Shown piece by piece: positions 10,040-17,775 of a DNA stretch of 47,224 nt. The notes below the pieces were generated by a model. That model was not told the origin of the DNA. It searched no databases and saw only the letters and a program-made list of their open reading frames with translations. The number at the start of each line of letters is the position of its first letter. The first letter of the stretch is position 1. A program made the translations under genes and the position numbers. Where the stretch lies: contig WNKV01000025.1 in assembly GCA_009720755.1 (NCBI GenBank), positions 1 through 47,224 of the forward strand. Direction: 5' to 3'. The DNA comes from Rhodoplanes serenus (GTDB lineage Bacteria; Pseudomonadota; Alphaproteobacteria; Rhizobiales; Xanthobacteraceae).

Positions 10040-11107
10040 TCACTTGCCATTGCGAATGAGCGCGCACAGAGCGGCGCTGACATCCTTGGTGCCGGCCGTT
10101 CCACCGAGGTCCGGCGTCCGCGCCGAGGGCATCTCGAGCGTCGCGTCGAGGGCCGCCTCGATGTCCGAGGCCGCCTGGCGATGAGGCCCTGACCCGCGTG
10201 TCTCGCCGTACCAGTCGAGCAGCATGGCGGCCGACAGGATCAGGCTGGCCGGATTGGCGACGCCCTTGCCGGCGATGTCGGGCGCCGAGCCGTGGCCGGC
10301 ATTGGCGGCTGCGTGCTTCTCCCCGACATTGAGCGCCGCGGCGAGCCCGAGGCTCCCGGCCAGGGCGTTGGCCAGGTTGGAGAGAATGTCCCCGAACATG
10401 TTGCTGGTCAGGATGACGTCGAACGCCTGCGGACGAGAGTAGAGCTCGGCCGCCGCCGCATCGACATCCACCTCGCGCAAGGTGACGTCGGGATGCTGTG
10501 CCGCGACCTGCTCGACCTCGCGCCAGAACAGGCCGTCGGTGACCTTCAGGACATGCCGCTTGCCGATGAACGTCACATGCTTGCGGCGCGTCTCGGCAAT
10601 CGCGAAGGCGCGCTCGCTGATCCGTCGCGAGGCACGCGCCGTGATCAGCCGCAGCGACATCGCCACGTCCGGGGTCGGCATGAACTCGCCATACCCCAAA
10701 TAGAGGTTGCGGTCGGCGTAGAAGCCTTCCGTGTTCTCCCGCACGATGACGCAGTCGAGGCCCGGTTGGGCCTTCGGCAGGCCGCGCCGGGCGCGCGCCG
10801 GCCGGATGTTGGCGAACAGATCGAGCTCCTTGCGGACCGTGCCGGGGATGTTGCGGCCACCCTCGGACAGGGGCGGATACGCGGTCATCCCGGCAGGACC
10901 GAGCAAGACGCCGTCGGCGGCCCTCGCCCTCTCCACGACCCGGTCCGGCAGCGTGGTGCCGCATCGCCGATGCGACGCCATCCCCACCTCGTGGATCTCG
11001 AAGTCGAGTCCGAGGCGGTGGACGTCGTCGACCGTGCGCAGCACGGCGAGCGTCGCATCGGTGATTTCCGGGCCGATATCGTCGCCAGGAAGCACAGCGA
11101 TCTTCAT
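10040..11107 (-). CDS. Isocitrate/isopropylmalate-family dehydrogenase (first paralogue)
   Basis: NAD-dependent beta-decarboxylating dehydrogenase family: oxidises a hydroxyl beta to a carboxylate, followed by loss of CO2. The 355-residue product has LPGDDIGPEI, NIRPAR (substrate arginines), RENTEGFY (catalytic Tyr) and the aspartates in FDVILTSNMFGDILSN. HGSAPDIAGKGVANP is the NAD-type cofactor loop. The lysine region reads FIGKRHVLKVTDGLF, with Gly where His is common. It is shorter than true isocitrate dehydrogenase, and no leuC/leuD is nearby, so the substrate is probably a tartrate-, malate- or tetronate-like acid. Divergent from the LysR gene. Confidence 0.85.
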   Translation of the reverse strand: MKIAVLPGDDIGPEITDATLAVLRTVDDVHRLGLDFEIHEVGMASHRRCGTTLPDRVVERARAADGVLLGPAGMTAYPPLSEGGRNIPGTVRKELDLFANIRPARARRGLPKAQPGLDCVIVRENTEGFYADRNLYLGYGEFMPTPDVAMSLRLITARASRRISERAFAIAETRRKHVTFIGKRHVLKVTDGLFWREVEQVAAQHPDVTLREVDVDAAAAELYSRPQAFDVILTSNMFGDILSNLANALAGSLGLAAALNVGEKHAAANAGHGSAPDIAGKGVANPASLILSAAMLLDWYGETRGSGPHRQAASDIEAALDATLEMPSARTPDLGGTAGTKDVSAALCALIRNGK

Positions 11108-11283
11108 GCTGACAGTCTCCCGATGATCCGGCTATCGTGTGTGAAGAAACGCCACCATCGCTGCGCGCCCGACGTCGGCGCACCATGCCGCGAATTCCAC
11201 CGACGGCTCGTGACGCGGACCCCGCCGCGCCTCCCGCTAGATCTGAGGGCAGGGTCGAGAAGAAGGGAATATTAATTTTTGCG

Positions 11284-11294
11284 TTTCGAACTTT
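11284..11294. promoter_or_regulatory. Candidate LysR-site half near the lysR start
   Basis: TTTCGAACTTT lies 14 bp before the LysR start, in the 200-bp divergent spacer, next to an AT-rich patch (about 11268-11280) that stands out from the GC-rich surroundings. Its complement contains TTCGAAA, the same core seen upstream of tctC at 12276-12282. One LysR protein could bind both places. Confidence 0.35.
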
Positions 11295-11307
11295 AGGATA
11301 ACTGACG

Positions 11308-12231
11308 ATGGAAACGCGCTTCCTCCAGACCTTCATCGTGGTCGCAGAGACCTCCTCGCTGGCCGAGACCGCGCGGAAGCTGAACATCACGCCGTCTGCG
11401 GTGATCCAGCGTATTCGCGTGCTGGAAGGCGAGATCGGCCGCAAGCTCATCCATCGCTCGGGGCATTCGATGCGGCCCACCGCGGCGGGCGCCGCGATTC
11501 TGCCCGAGGCGGTGCGGATGGTGCGCGCCGCCCGCGACATCAGCGCGATCGCCGGAGGCAGCATCGAGGCGGGCGGGCTCACCGTTGGGGCGAGCAACAG
11601 CGCCATCATCGGGCTTCTCCCGGACATCCTGGTGGCGCTGAAGCGGAACCGGCCGAAGATCGACGTGCACATCGTGCGCGGCCAGTCGGCCGATCTCTAC
11701 CCCAAGGTGATCGCCGACCAGATCGACATCGCCATCATGGTCAAGCCGCATTTCAAGATTCCCAAGACGCTGAACTGGGCCTTGCTGCGCGAGGAGCCGC
11801 TGGTGGTGGTGGTGCCGGCGCGCATGCGCGCCCGCGACCCGCTCGCCATTCTGGCGACGGAGCCGTTCATCCGCCAGGACCGCAACAATTGGGGCGGGCG
11901 GATCGCCGATCGCTACCTCCGCAAGATGAAGATCCGGCCACACGAGCAGTACGAGCTCGATTCGCTGGACGCGATCGGCATGATGGTCGATCGCGGCATC
12001 GGAGTGGCGCTCGTTCCCGAATGGCCGGCGCCGCGGCTGGAGGGGCTGGCCATCCGCAAGATCTCGCTGCCGAACGCGCCCAGTCGGCAGTTCGGCCTGC
12101 TGTGGCCGCGCACGTCCCCACGCGAATGGCTGATCCGCGCCTTCGTCAACGAAGCCATCAATGCGGTCGTCTCCCAGAAGAGCAGGACGCCCGACGATGG
12201 CGATTCGCGTCGTCGCCGCCCCCGGGATTGA
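11308..12231 (+). CDS. LysR-family transcriptional regulator
   Basis: The 307-residue product has the LysR winged helix at its N-terminus: METRFLQTFIVVAETSSLAE, then ARKLNITPSAVIQRIRVLEGEIG, about residues 1-60. A periplasmic-binding-fold effector domain (about 88-290) includes GLTVGASN. It is divergent from the dehydrogenase/amidohydrolase pair and co-oriented with tctCBA, the usual position for a regulator of both units. The effector is probably the transported acid or a pathway intermediate. The tail is rich in Arg and Asp. Confidence 0.93.
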   Translation: METRFLQTFIVVAETSSLAETARKLNITPSAVIQRIRVLEGEIGRKLIHRSGHSMRPTAAGAAILPEAVRMVRAARDISAIAGGSIEAGGLTVGASNSAIIGLLPDILVALKRNRPKIDVHIVRGQSADLYPKVIADQIDIAIMVKPHFKIPKTLNWALLREEPLVVVVPARMRARDPLAILATEPFIRQDRNNWGGRIADRYLRKMKIRPHEQYELDSLDAIGMMVDRGIGVALVPEWPAPRLEGLAIRKISLPNAPSRQFGLLWPRTSPREWLIRAFVNEAINAVVSQKSRTPDDGDSRRRRPRD

Positions 12232-12272
12232 TGCGAGCCCCGGACGAGACGGGGCGACATTCAGCATTTCTG

Positions 12273-12284
12273 AACTTCGAAAGT
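12273..12284. promoter_or_regulatory. Candidate LysR-site upstream of tctC
   Basis: AACTTCGAAAGT is a near-palindrome 222 bp before tctC, inside a locally AT-rich stretch (about 12258-12306) in otherwise GC-rich DNA. It shares the TTCGAAA core with the site near the lysR start in the opposite orientation. Confidence 0.35.
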
Positions 12285-12505
12285 AGACGAAAACGCATTC
12301 CCTAAAGCCGAGCGATGCCCAATAGTGCGGCGGTGAAGGCTCGGCCGTGAGGCGGCCTCGCCGACCCGCGCGAGGCCCCGGCGCCGACGCGGTACCGTTG
12401 AGATTTCGGGTTTTCCTGCGCGGCATCTGGTGCAGCCAAGAGCCAGCCGCCGTGCCGCGTGCATCGAGCCGCAAGGTCAGGCGCGTTCCCTCGGAGGATC
12501 AGCAA

Positions 12506-13486
12506 ATGCATCGGCATCAAATCCTTCTCTCGACAGCCGTGGCGGTCCTCGCCTGGCTGGCGCCGGCGCAGTCGCAGGCGTGGGAGCCCAAAGGGCAGGT
12601 CGAATGCATGGCGCCGTCCGGTCCGGGAAGCGGTCTCGACACGATCTGCCGCATGACCGTGTCGGCCCTGCAAAAGACGGGTCTCTATCGCGAGCCGATC
12701 TACGTGACCAACGTGCCGGGCGGCAGCGGCGCCGTCGGCATCGCCAGCGTCATCGCCAAACGAAAGGGCGATCCCAATCTGATCGTGGCGACCGCCAACT
12801 CGCTCACCTTCACCATGGCGATGGGCCGCACGCCGCACACCTTCAATGACGTGATCCCGCTCGCCCAGACCGTCGCCGAGATCGGCGGCTTCTTCGTTAG
12901 GGACGACTCCAAGTACAAGACCCTCGCCGACATGGTCGCCGCCATGAAGGTCAATCCGAGGGGCGTCTCCTTCGCCGGCGGCTCCGCCCCGGGCGGGCTC
13001 GACCACATCAAGGTCGCCAAGTTCGCCAAGGCCATCGGCGTCGACCCGACCAAGGTGCCTTACGTCCCGTTCCAGGGCGGCGCCGAGGCGGTGTCCGCGG
13101 TGCTCGGCGGTCACGTCCAGGTGGCGGCGATCGACACCTCTGAGGCGGCGGGCCAGGTGGAGGCCGGCAAGATGCGGGGCCTCGCCATCATGGCGCAGCA
13201 GAGGTCGTCGCGCCTCAAGGACATCCCGACCACCTACGAGCAGGGAGTCGACGTCAGCTACCTGGTCTGGCGCGGCTTCTACATGGCGCCCGGCGCACCC
13301 CCCGAAGCCGTCAAATGGTGGTCGGACACGATCAGGAAGATGGTCGAGACGCCCGAATACGCGGCCGCGCTGGAGAAGCTCGGCTGGGAGTCCGTCAATC
13401 GCTTCGGAGACGACTTCGTTCAATTCCTGAACGACGATCTCCGGCAGTCGCGCGATCTGCTCAGGGAGCTCGGCTTCGTCAAGTAA
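12506..13486 (+). CDS. tctC: Tripartite tricarboxylate transporter substrate-binding protein (TctC/BugD type)
   Basis: Periplasmic solute receptor of a TTT importer. The ATG at 12506 follows GGAGGA (12493-12498). The product starts with a Sec signal peptide (about residues 1-25, ending AQSQA). The mature protein has the Bug-family features SGPGSGLDTICR, NVPGGSGAVG and a C-terminal ELGFVK. Length 326 residues is normal. The ligand is not predictable from sequence; the family binds citrate, tartrate, nicotinate, acid sugars and others. tctB and tctA follow, giving a complete transporter. Confidence 0.93.
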   Translation: MHRHQILLSTAVAVLAWLAPAQSQAWEPKGQVECMAPSGPGSGLDTICRMTVSALQKTGLYREPIYVTNVPGGSGAVGIASVIAKRKGDPNLIVATANSLTFTMAMGRTPHTFNDVIPLAQTVAEIGGFFVRDDSKYKTLADMVAAMKVNPRGVSFAGGSAPGGLDHIKVAKFAKAIGVDPTKVPYVPFQGGAEAVSAVLGGHVQVAAIDTSEAAGQVEAGKMRGLAIMAQQRSSRLKDIPTTYEQGVDVSYLVWRGFYMAPGAPPEAVKWWSDTIRKMVETPEYAAALEKLGWESVNRFGDDFVQFLNDDLRQSRDLLRELGFVK

Positions 13487-13578
13487 GCCATTGCCGCGGC
13501 CGTGCCGGCCGCTGGGCGGCCGGTCGTCCGGCACCCGATGCCATCGCGAGTCGGTCCCTTGCCGAGGGAGGTCCGTCC

Positions 13579-14121
13579 ATGAGCAGTCTCCGCCTGTATG
13601 CGACCCGCGCGCGTGTCGAAGGGCTCGTCATTCTCCTCGTCGGCCTCGGCTACTTGTGGGAAGCCCACAGTGTGCCGGAGTTCTATCACGTTCCCGGCGT
13701 GCCCGGTCCGACCACGTTTCCGTATCTGCTCGGCGTGATCTTCGCGGTGTGCGGCGCCTGGCTGCTGGTCTCCCCGAAGGATTTGATCGAACGCCTGACG
13801 AAGGAGCCGGACGCCGGCACCGCGCTTCCCGCCACCGCCGCCGAGCCACGCCGAGGGCTCGTCGCCCGCGTCGCCTCGGAGTGGCATCTGATCGCCATGT
13901 GGACGGTGATCCTCGCCTATCTGTGGACCATGCCGGATCTCGGCTTTCCGCTCGCCACCTTCGCGGTCCTGGTGGTGTTCTTCTATCTGCTGGGCGAGAC
14001 GCGCTGGCATGTCGTTCTCGGGCTGGCGATCGCGTCGACGGCGATCATCTACCTGACCTTCAAGACCGGACTGAACGTGCGGCTTCCCCTCGGCGTCCTC
14101 GACGTCCAGGCCGGACAATAG
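13579..14121 (+). CDS. tctB: Tripartite tricarboxylate transporter small membrane subunit TctB
   Basis: Small integral membrane subunit of the TTT importer. The 180-residue product has four hydrophobic segments (around 13-31, 46-66, 103-119 and 122-158). The pattern GPTTFPYLLG in the first half is characteristic of TctB. The ATG at 13579 follows a GGGAGGT Shine-Dalgarno. A longer frame running back into tctC is rejected. It lies between tctC and tctA in the standard order, 9 bp before tctA. Confidence 0.92.
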   Translation: MSSLRLYATRARVEGLVILLVGLGYLWEAHSVPEFYHVPGVPGPTTFPYLLGVIFAVCGAWLLVSPKDLIERLTKEPDAGTALPATAAEPRRGLVARVASEWHLIAMWTVILAYLWTMPDLGFPLATFAVLVVFFYLLGETRWHVVLGLAIASTAIIYLTFKTGLNVRLPLGVLDVQAGQ

Positions 14122-14130
14122 GAGCGCGCC

Positions 14131-15639
14131 ATGCTGGAACAGCTCCTCGGCGGCTTCGCCATCGCGCTACAGCCGACCAATATCCTCATCGCCTTGTCCG
14201 GCTGCCTGATCGGCACCCTCATCGGCGTTCTGCCGGGGCTCGGCCCGGCCGCCACATTGGCGATGCTGATCCCGCTGATCTTCTCGATGTCGCCGGCGAC
14301 CGCGCTGATCCTTCTGACGTCGGTCTACTACGGCGCCATGTACGGCGGCTCGACCACCTCGATCCTGGTCAACATCCCGGGCGAGTCCGCATCCGTGATC
14401 ACGACGATCGACGGTCATAAGATGGCCATGCAGGGCCGCGCCGGACCGGCGCTCGCCATTGCGGCCATCGGCTCGTTCATCGCCGGCACCTTCTCGGTCG
14501 TGATGCTCAGCCTGGTCGGGAAGCCGATCGCCACCTATTCGCTGCTGTTCGGGCCGGCCGAGTTCTTCGCCCTGATGGTGTTCGGCCTGTGCACGGTGGC
14601 GAGCCTGACCGGCACCAATGTGCTCAAGTCGATCATCACCACCTGCTTCGGCCTGATGATCGCGACGGTCGGCATCGACCTCGTGTCGGGGGCGGCCCGC
14701 TTCACCTTCGGCAATCCCTTCCTCTCGGATGGGATCGACTTCGTGGTCATCGCGATCGGCATGTTCGCGCTCACCGAGGTGGTGGTCACCGCCCGCGAGG
14801 TGCGCTCGGGCGTCCGCGCCGAGATCATCGAGCCCAAGGGCATCTGGGTGAAGTGGTCGGAGTTCGTCTATTCGCTGCCGTCGATCGGCCGCGGCACCGT
14901 GTTCGGCTTCCTGGTCGGCATGCTGCCCGGCGCCGGAGCGACGCTGTCGACCTTCATCGCCTACAACATCGAGAAGCGCCTGTGCAGGAACCCGGAGCGA
15001 CTCGGCACCGGCGACATTCGCGGCGTCGCCTGTCCGGAGGCCGCGAACAATGCGGCGAGCGGTGCCTCGCTGGTGCCGCTGCTGACGCTGGGGCTGCCCG
15101 GCGGCGGAGCGACAGCCGTGATGCTCGGCGCCCTGATGATGCTCGATATCGCGCCGGGACCGCTGATGTTCGAGAAGCACGGAGCCATGCTGTGGACGCT
15201 GATCGCGTCCATGTATGTCGGCAACGTGCTGCTGCTGGTCCTCAACTGGCCGCTGGTCAACGTGTTCGCCCGGGTGATGCGGGTGCCCGCGAAGTACCTG
15301 ATGCCGATCGTCCTGGTCGTTTCGACGATCGGCGTGTGGGGGCTCAACTATTCCGATGTCGACCTGGTGATCACGGGTGCGGCTGGCGTGCTCGGCTACT
15401 ACATGCGGCAGCACAAGTATCCGATCGAGCCGCTCGTCCTCGGCCTGATCCTCGGCGGCAAGATGGAGCAGGCATACCGTCAGGCACTGATCATCTCCGA
15501 CGGCTCGAACTGGATCTTCTTCGAGAAGCCGATCGCGCTCGTGCTGCTCATCTGCGCGGTCGCCTTCCTGTTCCTGCCGGTCATTCTGAAGAAATCGAAG
15601 CAGTTCGCCGCCGCGAGAGCGACAGCGGAGGCGTCGTGA
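14131..15639 (+). CDS. tctA: Tripartite tricarboxylate transporter large membrane subunit TctA
   Basis: Twelve-span permease of the TTT importer, driven by an ion gradient. The 502-residue product has the two TctA signatures: GVLPGLGPAATLAMLIPL (about 32-49) and GAMYGGSTTSILVNIPGE (69-86). A second PGAGATLSTFIAY repeat occurs near 270, and LGLPGGGATAVMLGAL near 321, reflecting the internal duplication of the family. AGGAG precedes the start. A 162-bp spacer follows before the second dehydrogenase. Confidence 0.96.
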   Translation: MLEQLLGGFAIALQPTNILIALSGCLIGTLIGVLPGLGPAATLAMLIPLIFSMSPATALILLTSVYYGAMYGGSTTSILVNIPGESASVITTIDGHKMAMQGRAGPALAIAAIGSFIAGTFSVVMLSLVGKPIATYSLLFGPAEFFALMVFGLCTVASLTGTNVLKSIITTCFGLMIATVGIDLVSGAARFTFGNPFLSDGIDFVVIAIGMFALTEVVVTAREVRSGVRAEIIEPKGIWVKWSEFVYSLPSIGRGTVFGFLVGMLPGAGATLSTFIAYNIEKRLCRNPERLGTGDIRGVACPEAANNAASGASLVPLLTLGLPGGGATAVMLGALMMLDIAPGPLMFEKHGAMLWTLIASMYVGNVLLLVLNWPLVNVFARVMRVPAKYLMPIVLVVSTIGVWGLNYSDVDLVITGAAGVLGYYMRQHKYPIEPLVLGLILGGKMEQAYRQALIISDGSNWIFFEKPIALVLLICAVAFLFLPVILKKSKQFAAARATAEAS

Positions 15640-15801
15640 TCAGGCCGGTGCTCGATCATCTGGAGCTGGTCGGCGGAGCGGCAGAAGTTCCTGCGTGATC
15701 GCATTTTCGGCAGCGAACCGGCGTCCACTTCGCCGGAGAATGCTCTAAGGGGCCAGGCGGCGAGGCAACGGCGGGTCTCGCTCGTGCGGAAGGAGAGAGT
15801 G

Positions 15802-16887
15802 ATGAGAATCTATGTTCTGCCAGGAGATGGGATCGGGCCGGAGATCGCCGAGGCGGCGGTCATGGTGCTCCAGGCGGCCAATCGGGGATTTGATCTCGGG
15901 CTTTCGTTCGATTTCGACGATATCGGGTTTGCCAGTCTCGAGAAGTACGGCACGACATTGCGCGACGAGACCATCGAGAAGTCGAAGAGCTACGATGCGA
16001 TCCTTCTCGGGCCGATCTCGCACCTGGACTATCCGCCCCGCGACAAGGGCGGGCCGAATCCATCCGCCCAGTTCCGCGTCAAGCTCGATCTCTATGCCAA
16101 TGTCCGCCCGGCTCGGTCCCGGCCGTTCCTCAACTCCGTGGCCAAGTCGATGGATCTGGTCATCATGCGGGAGGCGACGGAGGGCTTCTATCCGGACCGC
16201 AACATGTACAAGGGGATCGGCGAGTTCATGCCGACGCCCGACGTCGCCCTGTCGGTCCGCAAGTTGACGGCACGTGGCTGCGAGCGGATCGCGCGTGCCG
16301 CATTCGTGCTGGCGATGAAGCGCCGCAAGAAGGTGACGGCGATCCACAAGGTCAACAACTTCATCATCTCCGACGGGCTGTTTCTCGACCAGGTGCGCAG
16401 CGTCGCGGCCGAGTTTCCGGAGGTCGAGCTGAACGAGGTCATCATCGACGCGATGGCGGCGCACCTCGTCCGTGACTCCAGCCGCTACGACGTCATCGTG
16501 GCCACCAATTTCCACGCGGACATTCTCTCGGATCTGGCGAGCGAGCTCTCCGGTGGGCTCGGCCTCGCTGGATCGATCAATGCCAACGCGGAGACGGGGA
16601 AGATCTGCGCACAGGCGCAGCACGGGTCGGCGCCGGATATTCAGGGCCAGAACATCGCCAATCCGACATCTCTCATCCTGTCGGCCGCCATGATGCTGAG
16701 CTGGCTCGGCGAGCAGCGGAAGCTGCCGGTCTTCGAGGCGGCCGGCGCAGCGATGCAGGAGGCTGTCGACATCGTCCTGGCTGACCCGGCAACCCGGACC
16801 CGGGACCTCGGCGGCACGCTGAACACCGACGAGTTCGGTCGGGCGGTGGCCGAGGCCGTCTGCATGAGGCGAGCATCGGCGGCGTGA
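15802..16887 (+). CDS. Isocitrate/isopropylmalate-family dehydrogenase (second paralogue)
   Basis: NAD-type beta-decarboxylating dehydrogenase, 361 residues, starting MRIYVLPGDGIGPEI at the ATG behind AAGGAGAGAG. It shares motifs such as GEFMPTPDVA with the other paralogue. The catalytic Tyr is kept but its motif reads REATEGFY, with Ala in place of the usual Asn of ENTEGFY. Other key parts are IHKVNNFIISDGLF (catalytic Lys), VIVATNFHADILSD (metal aspartates) and HGSAPDIQGQNIANP (cofactor loop). The Asn-to-Ala change is in the substrate pocket and argues for a substrate unlike isocitrate or isopropylmalate. Co-oriented with tctCBA. Confidence 0.85.
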   Translation: MRIYVLPGDGIGPEIAEAAVMVLQAANRGFDLGLSFDFDDIGFASLEKYGTTLRDETIEKSKSYDAILLGPISHLDYPPRDKGGPNPSAQFRVKLDLYANVRPARSRPFLNSVAKSMDLVIMREATEGFYPDRNMYKGIGEFMPTPDVALSVRKLTARGCERIARAAFVLAMKRRKKVTAIHKVNNFIISDGLFLDQVRSVAAEFPEVELNEVIIDAMAAHLVRDSSRYDVIVATNFHADILSDLASELSGGLGLAGSINANAETGKICAQAQHGSAPDIQGQNIANPTSLILSAAMMLSWLGEQRKLPVFEAAGAAMQEAVDIVLADPATRTRDLGGTLNTDEFGRAVAEAVCMRRASAA

Positions 16888-17068
16888 GGCGCTCTCACGT
16901 CGGCGACGATGGAATGCGGCGGAGCCGGCAGGTGGCCACACTGCACCGGCATCACCGACGGACTGCGGGCGGCGACGAACGCTCGACAAGGCGCCGATCG
17001 GACGGCGCCGCCCGCAGCCCGATCTTCGCGAACCATGGTTCTGGATATCAGCAGTCCGAGCGACCTGA

Positions 17069-17734
17069 ATGACCAAGCGAATTGCCCTCGTCCATGCCCT
17101 CAAGGTTGCGATGCAGCCGATCGAGGACGCCTTTCGCACGCTCTGGCCCGCGGCCGACTGCGTCAACATCCTCGACGATTCGCTGGCGCCCGATCTCGCC
17201 GCGGCGGGTCGGCTGACGCCCGAGCTGTTTCGCCGTTTCTGCGCTTTGACGGCCTATGCCGAGGCGATCGGCGCCGACGGCCTGCTGTTCACCTGCTCGG
17301 CCTTCGGAGATGCGATTTCTCTGGCGGCACGAACGTCCAGACTTCCCGTCGTGAAGCCGAATGAAGGGATGTTCGACGCGGCCCTCGATCAGGGCACGCG
17401 GGTGGCGATGATCGTCACGAATCCGTCGGCAGTCGCGTCGATGGAGAACGAGTTCTACGAGCTGGCTCGGGCCAGACAGTCGGCGGCGACGCTCACGACG
17501 GTCTGTGTGCCGAGCGCTCTCGTCGCGATCAACAACGGCGATGCGGCACTCCACAACGCGCTTGTGGCGGAGGCCGCGGAGCAGCTGGCCGGATACGACG
17601 CATTGCTGCTGGCGCATTTCTCCACCTCCTACGCCGAGGCCGCTGTTCGGGAGAAGACCAGGACGCCGGTCTTCACCAGCCCGGCCAGTGCCGTCCGGAA
17701 GGTGCGGGCGCTCGTCGAGCGTGGCGGCGGGTGA
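17069..17734 (+). CDS. Asp/Glu racemase-superfamily protein with a single active-site cysteine
   Basis: Two-lobed fold shared by Asp/Glu racemase, hydantoin racemase, maleate isomerase and arylmalonate decarboxylase. In the 221-residue product the first catalytic cysteine is present in LLFTCSAFGDAI (C76). The second lobe, where a second cysteine is expected, reads LLLAHFSTSY, with His at 183. VVKPNEGMFDAAL is another subfamily marker. A two-cysteine 1,1-proton-transfer racemase is therefore unlikely; epimerase with a different base, isomerase or decarboxylase activity are alternatives. It directly precedes the kinase gene, whose GTG or ATG start is close to or overlaps its stop. Confidence 0.75.
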   Translation: MTKRIALVHALKVAMQPIEDAFRTLWPAADCVNILDDSLAPDLAAAGRLTPELFRRFCALTAYAEAIGADGLLFTCSAFGDAISLAARTSRLPVVKPNEGMFDAALDQGTRVAMIVTNPSAVASMENEFYELARARQSAATLTTVCVPSALVAINNGDAALHNALVAEAAEQLAGYDALLLAHFSTSYAEAAVREKTRTPVFTSPASAVRKVRALVERGGG

Positions 17735-17775
17735 GCGGTCGAGACGCCGCCGACATAACTCTGAAGGACTCCAGA

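Noticed and set aside
10040-11107. leuB (leucine biosynthesis) assignment for the dehydrogenases
   Set aside because: No leuC or leuD nearby, motifs deviate from LeuB, and both paralogues lie in a transporter/catabolic cluster.
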